Source of the DNA: Colletes latitarsis
Taxonomy: Eukaryota > Arthropoda > Insecta > Hymenoptera > Colletidae
Assembly (NCBI RefSeq): GCF_051014445.1
Contig: NW_027488369.1
Location: 11,426,001 to 11,490,000, forward strand
Length of the DNA: 64,000 bases
Direction of reading: 5' to 3'
Shown: piece after piece, positions 35,985 through 51,274 of the stretch
Numbering within the stretch: position 1 is the stretch's first letter
Layout: each line of letters begins with the position of its first letter
The notes under the pieces: generated by a model
Databases searched by the model: none
Told to the model about the DNA's origin: nothing
What the model saw: the letters and a program-made list of their open reading frames with translations, nothing else
Made by a program: the position numbers and the translations under genes

Positions 35985-38962
35985 AGGTCTGGGATTCGCC
36001 CTCAGCAGGCTCATACTCTCGCGTTTTTCACATACTTGTTGAACAGATCCTGGGTTTTTTCTGGTTTGTATCACGCAGTAGTGTGGTACCACACTGAAAC
36101 AGTCTATTAAACCTGGTTTGGATGAATATATTAGAGGATAACGCATGTAAGGTCTAGGTTAGCCCTGGGATTTTCACTCATCAGACTCATACTTTCGCAT
36201 TCTTCTGATACTTGTTGAACTGATCCTGGGTTTTTTCTGGTTTGGATCACGTAGTAATGTGGTACCACACTGAAACAGACGATTAAACCTGGTTTCGATC
36301 AATATCTTAGAGGATAACGAAAGTTAAGTCTGGGATTGGTCTGGGATTTGACCTCATCAGGCTCATACTATCGCATATATCTCATACTTCATGGCTAGAT
36401 CCTGGGCTATTTCTGGATTGGATCACGTAGTAAAGTGGTACCACACAGAAACACTCAATGAAACCTGGTCTGGATAAATATTTTAGAGGATAACGCATCT
36501 TAGGTCTGGGTTAGGTCTAAGATTTGCTCTCATCAGGCTCACAGTTTCGCGTTTTTCACATACTCGTTGAACAGATCCTGGGTTATTTTCTGGTTTGGAT
36601 CACATAGTAATGTGGTACCACACTGAAACAGTCGATTAAACCAGGTTTCGCTCAATATTTTAGAGGATAACGCATGTTAGGTCAAGGTTAGGTCTAAGAT
36701 TTGCCCTCATCAGGCTCACAGTTTCGAGTTTTTCACATACTTGTTGAACAGATCCTGGGTTTTTTCTGGTTTGGATCACGAAGTAGTGTGGTACCACACT
36801 GAAACAGTCCATTAAACCTGGTTTCGCTCAATATTTTAGAGCATAACGCATGTTAGGTCTAGGTTAGGTCTGGGATTTGCTCTCATTAGGCTCATTCTTT
36901 CGCATATTTCTCATACTTGATGGCTAGATCATGGGCTTTTTCTGGATTGCATCACGTAGTAATGTAGTACCACACTGAAACAGTCAATGAAACCTGATTT
37001 CCAACAATATTTTAGAGGACAACGCAAGTTAGGTCTAGGTAAGGCTTGAGATTTTCACTTATCAGACTCATACTTTCGCCTTCTTCACATACTCGTTGAA
37101 CGGATCCTGGGTTTTTTCTGATTTGGAACACGTAGTAATGTGGTACCACACTGAAACATTCAATTAAACCTGGTCTTGATAAATATTTTAGAGAATAACG
37201 CATGTTAGGTCTGGGTTAGGTCTAGGATTTGCCCTCATCAGGCTCATATTTTCGCATATTTCTCATACTTCATGGCTAGATCCTGGGCTGTTTCTGCATT
37301 GTATCACGTAGTAATGTGCTACCACGCTGAAACAGTCAGTTAAACCTGGTTTCGATCAATATTCTAGAGGATAACGCAAGTTAGGCCTGGGATAGATCTA
37401 GGATTTGCCCTCATCAGGCTCTTACTATCGCATATTTCTCATACTTCATGGCTAGATCCTGGGCTATTTCTGGAGTGGATCACGTAGTAAAGTGGTACCA
37501 CACTGAAACACTCAATGAAACCTGGTCTGGATAAATATTTTAGAGGATAACGCATCTTAAGTCTGGGTTAGATCTAAGATTTGCCCTCATCAGGCTCACA
37601 GTTTCGCGTTTTTCACATACTTGTTGAACAGATCCTGGGTTTTTTCTGATTTGGATCACGTAGTAATGTGGTACCACACTGAAACAGTCCATTAAACCTG
37701 GTTTCGCTCAATATTTTAGAGGATAACGCATGTTAGGTCTAGGTTAGGTCTGGGATTTGCTCTCATCAGGCACATTCTCTCGCATATTTCTCATACTTCA
37801 TGGCTAGATCCTGGGCTGTTTCTGCATTGTATCACGTAGTAATGTGCTACCACGCTGAAACATTCAATTAAACCTGGTTTCGATCAATATTTTAGAGGAC
37901 AACGCAAGTTAGGTCTGGGATAGGTCTAGGATTTGCCCTCATCAGGCTCTTACTATCGCATATTTCTCATACTTCATGGCTAGATCCTGGGCTATTTCTG
38001 GAGTGGATCACGTAGTAAAGTGGTACCACACTGAAACACTCAATGAAACCTGGTCTGGATAAATATTTTAGAGGATAACGCATCTTAAGTCTGGGTTAGG
38101 TCTAAGATTTGCCCTCATCAGGCTCACAGTTTCGCGTTTTTCACATACTCGTTGAACAGATCCTGGGTTATTTTCTGGGTTGGATCACATAGTAATGTGG
38201 TACCACACTGAAACAGTCGATTAAACCAGGTTTCGATCAATATTTTTGAAGATAACGCATGTTAGGTCTAGGTTAGGCCTGGGATTTTCATTCATCAGAC
38301 TCATACTTTCGCATTCTTCACATACTTGTTGAACGGATCCTGGGTTTTTTCTGGCTTGGATCACGTAGTAATGTGGGTCCACACTGGAACAGTCGGTTAA
38401 ACCTGGTTTCGATCAATATTTTAGAGGATAACGCAAGTTAGGTCTGGGATAGGTCTGGGATTTGCCCTCATCAGACTCATACCTACGCACACTTCACATA
38501 CTCGTTGAACAGGTCCTGGGTTATTTTCTGGTTTGGATCACATAGTAATGTGGTACCAAACTGAAACAGTCGATTAAAACAGGTTTCGATCAATATTTTG
38601 GAGGATAACGCATGTTAGGTCTAGGTTAGCCCTGGGATTTTCACTCATCAGACTCATACTTTCGCATTCCTCACATACTTGTTGAACGGATCCTGGGTTT
38701 TTTCTGGTTTGTATCACGTAGTAATGTGGTACCACACTGAAACAGTCCATTAAACCTGGTTTCGACCAATATTTTAGAGAATAATTCATGTTAGGTCTAG
38801 GTTAGGTCTGGGATTTTCTCTCATCAGGCTCATTCTTTCGCATATTTCTCATACTTGATAGCTAGATCCTGGGCTTTTTCTGGATTGGATCACGTAGTAA
38901 TGAAGTACAACACTGAAACAGTCAATTAAACCTGGTTTCGATCAATATTTTAGAGGATAACG
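35971..38962. repeat. Family B block 6, right of the retroelement
   Basis: The interrupted monomer resumes after the target duplication (AGGTCTGGGATTCGCC), and about 17 family B monomers follow. They are more divergent from blocks 2, 4 and 5 than those are from each other. A local two-monomer repetition is visible: the TTTCTGCATTGTATCACG variant at about 37290 recurs at about 37820. The block ends at 38962, where GATAACGCAGGTTATGTCTC returns to family A. Confidence 0.87.
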
Positions 38963-41900
38963 CAGGTTATGTCTCGGTTAGGTCTGGGATTTGCCCTCAA
39001 CTGGATCGTACTTTCGCATTTTTCGCATACTTGTTGGCCAGATCCTGGGATTTTTCTGGTTTGGATCACGTAGTAATGAGGTTCCACACCGAAACAGTCA
39101 ATTAAACTGGTTGCGATTAATATTTTAGAGGATAACGCCGGTTATGTCTGGGTTAGGTCTGCGATTTTCCCTCACGTGGCTCGTACTTTCGCGTTTTTCT
39201 CATAGTTGTTGGCCAGATCCTGGGTTTTTTCTGGTTTGGATCCCGCAGTAATGTGGTTCCACAACGAAACAGTCAATTAAACCTGGTTGCGATTAATATT
39301 TTAGAGGATAACGCCGGTTATGTCTGGGTTAGATCTGATATTTGCCCTCATCTGGCTCGATCTTTCGCATTTTTCTCATACTTGTTGGCCAGATCCTGGG
39401 CTTTATCTGGTTTGGATCACGTAGTAATGCGGTACCACACCGAAACAGTCAATTAAACCTGGTTGCGATTAATATTTTAGAGGATAACGCCGGTGATGTC
39501 TCGGTTAGGTCTGCGATTTGACCTCAACTGGATCGTACTTTCGCATTTTTCGCATACTTGTTGGCCAGATCCTGGGATCTTTCTGGTTTGGATCCCGCAG
39601 TAATGTGGTTCCACAACGAAACAGTCAATTAAACCTGGTTGCGATTAATATTTTAGAGGATAACGCCGGTTATGTCTCGGTTAGGTCTGGCATTTGCCCT
39701 CATCTGGATCGTTCTTTCGCATTTTTCTCATAGTTGTTGGCCAGATCCTGGGTTTTTTCTGGTTTGGATCCCGCAGTAGTGTGGTTCCACAACGAAACAG
39801 TCAATTAAACCTGGTTGCGATTAATATTTTAGAGGATAACGCCGGTTATGTCTCGGTTAGGTCTGGGATTTGCCCTCATCTGGATCGTACTTTCGCTTTT
39901 TTCGCATACTTGTTAGCCAGATCCTGGCCTCTTTCTGGTTTGGATCATCGTAGCAATGCGGTAGCAAACCGAAACAGTCAATTATACCTGGTTGCGATTA
40001 ATATTTTAGGGGATAACGCCGGTTTTGTCTGGGTTAGGTCTGGTATTTGCCCTCATCTGGCTCGAACTTTCGCATATTTCTCATACTTGTTGGCCAGATC
40101 CTGGGTTTTTTCTGGTTTGGATCCCGCAGTAATGTGGTTCCACAACGAAACAGTCAATTAAACCTGGTTGCGATTAATATTTTAGAGGATAACGCCGGTT
40201 ATGTCTTGGTTAGGTCTGGGATTTGCCCTCATCTGGATCGTACTTTCGCAGTTTTCGCATACTTGTTAGCCAGATCCTGGCCTCTTTCTGGTTTGGATCA
40301 TCGTAGCAATGCGGTACCACACCGAAACAGTCAATTATTGGTTGCGATTAATATTTTAGAGGATAGCGCCGGTTATGTCTCGGTTAGGTCTGGGATTTGC
40401 CCTCATCTGGATCGTACTTTCGCAGTTTTCGCATACTTGTTAGTCAGATCCTGGCCTCTTTCTGGTTTGGATCATCGTAGCAATGCGGTACCACAGCGAA
40501 ACAGTCAATTAAACCTAGTTGCGATTAATATTTTAGAGGATAACGCCGGTTATGTCTCGGTTTGGTCTGGCATTTGCCCTCATCTGGATCGTTCTTTCGC
40601 ATTTTTCGCATACTTGTTGGTCAGACCCTGGGTTTTTTCTGGTTTGGATCCCGCAGTAATGTAGTTCCACAACGAAACAGTCAATTAAACCTAGTTGCGA
40701 TTAATATTTTAGAGGATAACGCCGGTTATGTCTCGGTTAGGTCTGGGATTTGCCCTCATCTGGATCGTATTTTCGCATTTTTCGCATAGTTGTTAGCCAG
40801 ATCCTGGCCTCTTTCTGGTTTGGATCATCGTAGCAATGCGGTACCAAACCGAAATAGTCAATTATACCTGGTTACGATTAATATTTTAGGGGATAACGCC
40901 GGTTTTGTCTGGGTTAGGTCTGGTACTTGCCCTCATCTGGCTCGAACTTTCGCACTTTTCTCATACTTGTTGGCCAGATCCTGGGCTTTATCTGGTTTGG
41001 ATCACGTAGTAATGAGGTTCCACACCGAAACAGTCAATTAAACTGGTTGCGATTAATATTTTAGAGGATAACGCCGGTTATGTCTCGGGTAGGTCTGGGA
41101 TTTGTCCTCATCTGACTCGTACTTTCACGTTTATCGCATACTTGTTGGCCAGATCCTGGCCTTTTTCTGGTTTGGATCACGTAGTAATGCGTCACCACAC
41201 CGAAACAGTCAATTAAACCTGGTTGCGATTAATATTTTAGAGCTAAACGCCGGTTATGTCTCTGTTAGGTCTGGGATTTGCCATCATCTGGCTCGTACTT
41301 TCGCATTTTTCGCATACTTGTTGGCCAGATCCTGGGCTTTTTCTGGTTTGGAACACGTAGTAGTGTGGTACCACTCCGAAACAGTCAATTAAACCTGGTT
41401 GCCATTAATATTTTAGAGGATAACGCCGGTTATGTCTCGGTTTTATCTGGGATTTTCCCTCATGTGGTTCGTACTTTCGCGTTTCTCGCATTCTTGTTGG
41501 CCCGATCCTGGGATTTTTCTGGTTTGGATCTCGTAGTAATGTGTTACCACAGTGAAACAGTCATTAAAAGCATGTTCCGATTCGTATTTTAGAGGATAAC
41601 GCGGGTTATGTCAGGCATAGTTCTGGTATTTGTAATCATCTGGCTCATACTTTCGCATTTTGCGCATTCTTGATGGCCAGATCCTGGCCTTTTTCTGGTC
41701 TGGATCACGTAGTAATGCAGTACCACACCGATACTGTCAATTAAACCTCGTTGCGATTAATATTTTAGAGGATAACGCTGGTTATGTCTGGGTTAGTTCT
41801 GGTATTTCGAATCATCTGGCTCATACTTTCGCATTTTTCGCATACTTGTTGGCCAGATCCTGGGCTTTTTCTGGTTTGGATCACGTAGTAATGTGGTACC

Positions 41901-44900
41901 ACACTGAAACAGTCAATTAAACCTGGTTGCGATTAATATTTTAGAGGATAACGCCGGTTATGTCAGGCATAGTTCTGGTATTTGCAATCATCTGGCTCAT
42001 ACTTTCGCAATTTTCGCATACTTGTTGGCCAGATCATGGCCTTTTTCTGGTTTGGATCATCGTAGCAATGCGGTACCACACGAAACGGTCAATTATACCT
42101 GGTTGCGATTAATATTTTAGATGATAACGCTGGTTATGTCAGGGTTAGTTCTGGTATTTGCAATCATCTGGATCATATATTCGCATTTTTCTCATCCTTG
42201 TTGGCCAGATCCTGGCCTTTCTCTGGTTTGCATCACGTAGTAATGTGGTACCACACTGAAACAGTCAATAAAAGCTGGTTCCGATTAGTATTTTAGAGGA
42301 TAACGCTGGTTATGTCTGTGTTAGTTCTGGTATTAGCAATCATCTGGCTCATACTTTCGCGTTTTTCGCACACTTGTTGGCCAGACCCTGGCCCTTTTCT
42401 GGTTTGGATCACGTAGTAATGTGGTACCACACTGAAACAGTCAATAGAAGCTGGTTCCGATAAGTATCTTAGAGGATAACGCTGGTTACGTCTGGGTTAG
42501 TTCTGGTATTTGCAATCATCTGGCTCATACTTTCGCGTTCTTCGCACACTTGTTGGCCAGACCCTGGCCCTTTTCTGGTTTGGATCACATAGTAATGTGG
42601 TTCCACAACGAAACAGTCAATTGAACCTGGTTGAGATTAATATTTTAGCGGATAACGCCGGTTATGTCTGGGTTAGGTCTGGTATTTGCCCTCATCTGGC
42701 GCGTTCTTTCGCATTTTTCGCATACTTGTTGGCCAGATCCTGGGCTTTTTCTGGTTTGGATCACGTAGTAAAGTTGCACCTGACTCAAACAGTCAATTAA
42801 ACCTGGTTGCGAATAATATTTTAGAGGATAACGCCGGTTATGTCTGGGCTAGCTCTGGGATTTTCCCTCATCTGGCTCGTACTTTCGCATTTTTCGCATT
42901 CTTGTTGGCCCGATCCTGGCCCTTTTCTGGTTTGGATCACGTAGTAATGTGGTACCACACCGAAACAGTCAATTATACCTGGTTGCGATTAATATTTTAG
43001 ATGATAACGCTGGTTATGTCAGGGTTAGTTCTGGTATTTGCAATCATCTGGATCATATATTCGCATTTTTCTCATCCTTGTTGGCCAGATCCTGGCCTTT
43101 CTCTGGTTTGGATCACGTAGTAATGCGGTACCACACCGAAACAGTCAATTAAACCTGGTTGCGATTAATATTTTAGGGGATAACGCCGGTTATGTCTGGG
43201 TTAGTTCTGGTATTTGCAATCATCTGGCTCATACTTTCGCATTTTTCGCATACTTGTTGGCCAGATCCTGGCCTTTTTCTGGTTTGGATCACGTAGTAAT
43301 GTGGTACCACACTGAAACAGTCAATAGAAGCTGGTTCCGATCAGTATTTTAGAGGATAGCGCTGGTTATGTCTGGGTTAGTTCTGGTATTTGCAATCATC
43401 TAGCTCATACATTCGCGTTTTTCGCATACTTGTTGGCCAGATCCTGGGCTTTTTCTGGTTTGGATCACGTAGTAATGTGGTACCACACTGAAACAGTCAA
43501 TTAAACCTGGTTGCGTTTAATATTTTAGAGGATAACGCCGGTTATGTCTCGGGTAGGTCTGGGATTTGCCCACATCTGGCTCGTACTTTCGCTTTTTTCG
43601 CATTCTTGTTGGCCAGATCCTGGCCTCTCTCTGGTTTGGATCACGTAGTAATGCGGTACAACACCGAAACAGTCAATTAAACCTGGTTGCGATTAATATT
43701 TTAGAGGATAACGCTGGTTATGTCTCGGTTAGGTCTGGGATTTGCCCCCATCTGGCTCGTACTTTCGCGTTTTTCTCATAGTTGTTGGCCAGATTCTGGG
43801 TTTTTTCTGGTTTGGATCCCGTAGTAATGTGGTTCCACACCGAAACAGTCAATTGAACCTGGATGCGATTAATATATTAGAGGATAACGCCGGTTATGTC
43901 TCGGTTAGGTCTGGTATTTGCCCTCATCTGGCTCGGACTTTCCCATTTTTCGCATACTTGTTGGCCAGATCCTGGCCCTTTTCTGGTTTGGATCACGTTG
44001 TAATGTGGTACCACACTGAAACAGTCAATAGAAGCTGGTTGCTATAAGTATTTTAGAGGATAACGCTGGTTATGTCTGGGTTAGTTCTGGTATTTGCTAT
44101 CGTCTGGCAAATGCTTTCGCGTTTTTCGCATACTTGTTAGCCAGATCCTGCCCTTCTTCTGGCTTGGACCACGTAGTAAAGTGGTACCAGACTGAAACAG
44201 TCAATTAAACCTGGTTGCGAATAATATTTTAGAGGATAACGCTGGTTATGTCTGGGATAGTTCTGGTATTTGCAATCATCTGGCTCATACTTTCGCGTTT
44301 TTCTCATAGTTGTTGGCCAGATCCTGGGTTTTTCTGGTTTGATCACGTAGTAATGTGGTACCACACTGAAACAGTAAATAGAAGCTGGTTCCGATAAGTA
44401 TCTTAAAGGATAACGCTGGTTACGTCTGGGTTAGTTCTGGTATTTGCAATCATCTGGCTCATACTTTCGCATTTTTCGCATACTTGTTGGCCAGATCTTT
44501 GGTTTTTGTAGATTGGATCCCGTCGTATTGTGGTTCCACACCGAAACAGTCAATTAAACCTGGTTGCGATTAATATTTTAGAGGATTACGCCGGTTATGT
44601 CTAGGTTAGGTCTAGTATTTACCCTCATGTCGCTCGTACTTTTGCATCTTTCGCTTACTTGTTGGCCTCATCCTAGCCTTTTTATGGTTTGGATCACGTA
44701 GTGATGCGGTACCACACCGAAACAGTCAATTATACCTGGTTGCGATTAATATTTTAGGGGATAACGCCGGTTACGTCTCGGTTAGGTCTGGGATTTTCCC
44801 TCATCTGGCTAGTACTTTCGCATTTTTCGCATTCTTGTTGGCCCGATCCTGGGCTTTTCCTGGTTTGGATCACGTAGTAATGTGGTATCAAACTGAAACA

Positions 44901-45429
44901 GTCATTAAAAGCATGTTCCGATTCGTATTTTAGAGGATAACGCTGGTTATGTCAGGGTTAGTTCTGCTATTTGCAATCATCTGGCTCATATATTCGCGTT
45001 TTTCGCATACTTCTTGGCCAGATCCTGGGCTTTTTCTGGTTTGGATCACGTAGTAATGTGGTACCACACTGAAACAGTCAATAAAAGCTGGTTCCGATTA
45101 GTATTTTAGAGGATAACGCTGGTTGTGTCTGTGTTAGTTCTGGTATTAGCAATCATCTGGCTCATACTTTCGCGTTTTTCGCACACTTGTTGGCCAGACC
45201 GTGGCCCTTTTCTGGTTTGGATCACGTAGTAATGTGGTACCACACCGAAACAGTCAATTATACCTGGTTGCGATTAATATTTTAGATGATAACGCTGGTT
45301 ATGTCAGGGTTAGTTCTGGTATTTGTAATCATCTGGATCATATATTCGCATTTTTCTCATCCTTGTTGGCCAGATCCTGGCCTTTCTCTGGTTTGGATCA
45401 CGTAGTAAAGTTGCACCAGACTCAAACAG

Positions 45430-46500
45430 TCAATTAAACCTGGTTGCGAATAACATTTTAGAGGATAACGCCGGTTATGTCTGGGTTAGGTCTGGGATTT
45501 TCCCTCATCTGGCTCGTACTTTCGCATTTTTCGCATACTTGTTGGCCAGATCCTGGCCCTTTTCTGGTTTGGATCACGTAGTAATGTGGTTCCACAAAGA
45601 AACGGTCAATTAAACCTGGTTGAGATTAATATTTTAAAGGATAACGCCGGTTATGTCTCGGGTAGGTCTGGGATTTGTCCTCATCTGGCTCGTACTTTCG
45701 CATTTTTCGCATACTGGTTGGCCAGATCCTGGCCTTTTTCTGGTTTGGATCACGTAGTAATGCGTCACCACACCGAAACAGTCAATTAAACCTGCTTGCG
45801 ATTAATATTTTAGAGGATAACGCCGGTTATGTCTCGGTTTTTCCTGGGATTTGCCCTCATCTGGATCATATATTCGCATTTTTCTCATCCTTGTTGGCCA
45901 GATCCTGGCCTTTCTCTGGTTTGGATCACGTAGTAATGCGGTACCACACCGAAACAGTCAATTAAACCTGGTTGCGATTAATATTTTAGGGGATAACGCC
46001 GGTTATGTCTGGGTTAGTTCTGGTATTTGCAATCATGTAGCTCATACTTTCGCATTTTTCGCATACTTGTTGGCCAGATCCTGGGTTTTTTCTGGTTTGG
46101 ATCCCGTAGTAATGTGGTTCCACACAGAAACAGTCAATTGAACCTGGTTGCGATTAATATTTTAGAGGATAACGCCGGTTATGTCTCGGTTAGGTCTGGT
46201 ATTTGCCCTCATCTGGCTCGGACATTCCCATTTTTCGCATACTTGTTGGCCAGACCCTGGCCCATTTCTGGTTTGGATCACGTAGCAATTTGGTGCCACA
46301 CTGAAACAGTGAATAGAAGCTGGTTCCTATAAGTATTTTAGAGGATAACGCTGGTTATGTCTGGGTTAGTTCTGGTATTTGCTATCATCTGGCACATACT
46401 TCCGCGTTTTTCGCATACTAGTTGGACAGATCCTGTGCTTTTTCTGTTTTGGATCCCGTAGTAATGAGGTTCCACACCGGAACACTCAATTAAACTGGTT
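45430..46500. repeat. ~1-kb duplicated segment, copy 1 (partner 49448-50170)
   Basis: From 45586 the sequence follows 49604 at an offset of 4018. From about 46320 the offset is 3666, so the partner lacks 352 bp (two monomers). Shared rare variants include TTCCACAAAGAAACGG, AATGCGTCACCACACC and the TTCCTATAAGTATTTT segment. Confidence 0.85.
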
Positions 46501-47540
46501 GCGATTAATATTTTGGGGGATAACGCTGGTTATGTCTCAGTTAGGTCTGGGATTTGCCCCCATCTGGCTCGTACTTACGCGTTTTTCGCATACTTGTTGG
46601 CCAGACCCTGGCCTTTTTCTGTTTTGGATCACGTAGTAATGCGGTACCACACCGAAACAGTCAATTAAACCTGGTTGCGATTAATATTTTAGGGGATAAC
46701 GCCGGTTATGTCTGGGTCAGTTCTGGTATTTGCAATCATGTAGCTCATACTTTCGCATTTTTCGCATTCTTGTTGGCCAGATCCTGGGCTTTTTCTGGTC
46801 TGGATCACGTAGTAATGTGGTACCACACTGAAACAGTCAATTAAGCCTGTTTGCGATTAATATTTTAGAGGATAACGCCGGTTATGTCTCGTGTGGGTCT
46901 GGGGTTTGCCCACATCTGGCTCGTACTTTCGCATTTTTCGCATTCTTGTTGGCCAGATCCTGGCCTCTTTCTGGTTTGGATCACGTAGTAATGCGGTACC
47001 ACATCGAAACAGTCAATTAAACCTGGTTGTTATTAATATTTTAGAGGATAACGCTGGTTATGTCTCGGTTAGGTCTGGGATTTGCCGCCATCTGGCTCGT
47101 ACTTTCGCATTTTTCGCATTCTTTTTGGCCAGATCCTGGGCTTTTTCTGATTTGGATCCCGTAGTAATGTGGTACCACACTGAAACAGTCAATAAAAGCA
47201 GGTTCCGATTAGTATTTTAGGGGATAACGCTGGTTATGTCTGTGTTAGTTCTGGTATTTGCAATCATCTGGCTCATACTTACGCGTTTTTCGCACACTTG
47301 TTGGCCAGACCCTGGCCCTTTTCTGGTTTGAATCACGTAGTAATGTGGTACCACACTGAAACAGTCAATAGAAGCTGGTTCCGATAAGTATTTTAGAGGA
47401 TAACGCTGGTTTTGTCTGGGTTAGTTCTGGTATTTGCAATCATCTGGCTCATACTTTCGCGTTTTTCTCATAGTTGTTGGCCAGATCCTGGGTTTTTTCT
47501 GGTTTGGATCCCGTAGTAATGTGGTTCCACACCGAAACAG

Positions 47541-47550
47541 TCAATTTCGA
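47541..47550 (+). other. 23-bp deletion junction
   Basis: AGTCAATT is joined directly to TCGAGGATAACGCC. The close paralogue at 51045-51075 has 23 further bases (GAACCTGG...AATATTT) in between. The junction shares TT with both sides, a microhomology. This deletion largely explains why the 4018-bp offset between 45586 and 49604 is about 30 bp short of 23 monomers. Confidence 0.85.
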
Positions 47551-49447
47551 GGATAACGCCAGTTATGTCTCGGTTAGGTCTGGTATTTGCCCTCATCTGG
47601 CTCGGACTATCGCATTTTTCGCATTCTTGTTGGCCAGGTCTTGGGTTTTTTGTAGATTGGATCCCGTCATATTGTGGTTCCACACCGAAACAGTCAATTA
47701 AATTTGGTTGCGATTAATATTTTAGAGGATAACGCCGGTTATGTCTAGGTTAGGTCTAGTATTTGCCCTCATGTCGCTCGTACTTTCGCATCTTTCGCTT
47801 ACTTGTTGGCCTCATCCTAGCCTTTTTATGGCTTGGATCACGTAGTAATGCGGTACCACACCGAAACAGTTAATTAAACCTGGTTGCGATAAAGATTTTA
47901 GTGGATAACGCCGGTTATGTCACGGTTAGGTCTGGGATTTGCCCTCATCTGCCTCGTACTTTCGCACGTTTCGCATACTTGTTGGCCAGATCCTGGGCTT
48001 TTTCTGGTTTGGATCACGTAGTAATGTGGTACCACACTGTTAATAAAAGCTGGTTCCGCTTAATATTTTAGAGGATAACGCTGGTTATGCCTGGGATTGT
48101 TCTGGTATTTGCAATCATCTGGCTCATACTTTCGCATTTTTCGCATACTTGTTGGCCAGATCCTGGCCTTTTTCTGGTTTGGATCACGTAGTAATGCGGT
48201 ACCACACCGAAACAGTCAATTAAACCTGGTTGTGATTAATATTTTAGAGGATAACGCCGGTTATGTCTCGGTTTGGTCTGGGATTTGCCCTCATCTGGCT
48301 CGTACTTTCGCATTTTGCGCATACTTGTGGGCCAGATCCTGGCCTTTTTCTGGTCTGGATCACGTAGTAATGCAGTGCCACACCGAAACAGTCAATTAAA
48401 CCTGGTTGCGATTAATATTTTAGAGGATAACGCTGGTTATGTCTGGGTTAGTTCTGGTATTTGCAATCATCTGGCTCATACTTTCGCATTTTGCGCATTC
48501 TTGTTGGCCCGATCCTGGGCTTTTCGTGGTTTGGATCACGTAGTAATGTCGTGCCACACTGAAACAGTCATTAAAAGCATGTTCCGATTCGTATTTTAGA
48601 GGATAACGCTGGTTATGTCAGGGTTAGTCCTGGTACTTGCAATCATCTGGCTCATACTTTCGCATTTTGCGCATTCTTGTTGGCCCGATCCTGGGCTTTT
48701 CCTGGTTTGGATCACGTAGTAATGTGGTACCACACTGAAACAGTCATTAAAAGCATGTTCCGATTCGTATTTTAGAGGATAACGCTGGTTATGTCAGGGT
48801 TAGTTCTGGTATTTGCAATCATCTGGCTCATATATTCGCGTTTTTCGCATACTTGTTGGCCAGATCCTGGGCTTTTTCTGGTTTGGATCAGGTAGTAATG
48901 TGGTACCATACTGAAACAGTCAATAATACCTGGTTGCGATTAATATTTTAGGGGATAACGCTGGTTATGTCTCAGTTAGGTCTGGGATTTGCCCCCATCT
49001 GGCTCGTACTTTCGCGTTTTTCGCATACTTGTTGGCCAGACCCTGGCCTTTTTCTGTTTTGGATCACGTAGTAATGCGGTACCACACCGAAACAGTCAAT
49101 TATACCTTGTTGCGATTAATATTTTAGATGATAACGCTGGTTATGTCAGGGTTAGTTCTGGTATTTGCAATCATCTGGATCATATATTCGCATTTTTCTC
49201 ATCCTTGTTGGCCAGATCCTGGCCTTTCTCTGGTTTGGATCACGTAGTAATGCGGTACCACACCGAACCAGTCAATTAAACCTGGTTGCGATTAATATTT
49301 TACGGGATAACGCCGGTTATGTCTGGGTTAGTTCTGGTATTTGCAATCATCTGGCTCATACTTTCGCATTTTTCGCATACTTGTTGACCAGATCCTGGGC
49401 TTTTTCTGGTTTGGATCACGTAGTAAAGTTGCACCAGACTCAAACAG

Positions 49448-50170
49448 TCAATTAAACCTGGTTGCGAATAACATTTTAGAGGATAACGCCGGTTATGTCT
49501 GGGTTAGGTCTGGGATTTTCCCTCATCTGGCTCGTACTTTCGCATTTTTCGCATACTTGTTGGCCAGATCCTGGCCCTTTTCGGGTTTGGATCACGTAGT
49601 AATGTGGTTCCACAAAGAAACGGTCAATTAAACCTGGTTGAGATTAATATTTTAAAGGATAACGCCGGTTATGTCTCGGGTAGGTCTGGGATTTGTCCTC
49701 ATCTGGCTCGTACTTTCGCATTTTTCCCATACTGGTTGGCCAGATCCTGGCCTTTTTCTGGTTTGGATCACGTAGTAATGCGTCACCACACCGAAACAGT
49801 CACTTAAACCTGCTTGCGATTAATATTTTAGAGGATAACGCCGGTTATGTCCCGGTTTTTCCTGGGATTTGCCCTCATCTGGATCATATATTCGCATTTT
49901 TCTCATCCTTGTTGGCCAGACCCTGGCCCATTTCTGGTTTGGATCACGTAGCAATGTGGTACCACACTGAAACAGTGAATAGAAGCTGGTTCCTATAAGT
50001 ATTTTAGAGGATAACGCTGGTTATGTCTGGGTTAGTTCTGGTATTTGCTATCATCTGGCACATACTTCCGCGTTTTTCGCATACTACTTGTCCAGATCCT
50101 GTGCTTTTTCTGTTTTGGATCCCGTAGTAATGAGGTTCCACACCGGAACACTCAATTAAACTGGTTGCGA
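49448..50170. repeat. ~1-kb duplicated segment, copy 2
   Basis: Partner of 45430-46500, two monomers shorter. It keeps the private CTGCTTGCGATTAAT and CACCGGAACACTC variants. The loss of a two-monomer unit is the same size as that seen in the 10-kb duplication. Confidence 0.85.
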
Positions 50171-51274
50171 TTAATATTTTAGAGGATAACGCCGGTTATG
50201 TCTCGGGTAGGTCTGGGATTTGTCCTCATCTGGCTCGTACTATCACGTTTTTCGCATACTTGTTGGCCAGATCCTGGCCTTTTTCTGGTTTGGATCACGT
50301 AGTAATGTGGTTCCACACCGAAACAGTCAATAGAAGCTGGTTCCGATCAGTATTTTAGAGGATAACGCTGGTCATGTCTCGGTTAGGTCTGGGATTTGCC
50401 CCCATCTGGCTCGTACTTTCGCATTTTTCGCATTCTTGTTGGCCAGATCCTGGGCTTTTTCTGATTTGGATCCCGTAGTAATGTGGTACCACACTGAAAC
50501 AGTCAATAAAAGCAGGTTCCGATTAGTATTTTAGGGGATAACGCTGGTTATGTCTGTGTTAGTTCTGGTATTTGCAATCATCTGACTCATACTTACGCGT
50601 TTTTCGCACACTTGTTGGCCAGACCCTGGCCCTTTTCTGGTTTGAATCACGTAGTAATGCGGTACCACATCGAAACAGTCAATTAAACCTGGTTGTTATT
50701 AATATTTTAGCGGATAACGCTGGTTATGTCTCGGTTAGGTCTGGGATTTGCCCCCATCTGGCTCGTACTTTCGCATTTTTCGCATTCTTGTTGGCCAGAT
50801 CCTGGGCTTTTTCTGATTTGGATCCCGTAGTAATGTGGTACCACACTGAAACAGTCAATAGAAGCTGGTTCCGATAAGTATTTTAGAAGATAACGCTGGT
50901 TTTGTCTGGGTTAGTTCTGGTATTTGCAATCATCTGGCTCATACTTTCGCGTTTTTCTCATAGTTGTTGGCCTGATCCTGGGTTTTTTCTGGTTTGGATC
51001 CCGTAGTAATGTGGTTCCACACCGAAACAGTCAATTGAACCTGGTTGCGATTAATATTTTCGAGGATAACGCCAGTTATGTCTCGGTTAGGTCTGGTATT
51101 TGCCCTCATCTGGCTCGGACTATCGCATTTTTCGCATACTTGTTAGCCAGATCCTGGCCTTCTTCTGGCTTGGACCACGTAGTAAAGTGGTACCACGACT
51201 GAAACAGTCAATTAAACCTGGTTGCGAATAACATTTTAGAGGATAACGCTGGTTATGTCTGGGATAGTTCTGGT

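Noticed and set aside
35566..36146. Overlapping frames of 158 codons (+) and 146 codons (-) over the retroelement
   Set aside because: Both read through the poly(A) tract (as a lysine run or a phenylalanine run) into satellite. They lie in GC-rich stem-loop sequence where stops are rare, and neither resembles a known protein family.
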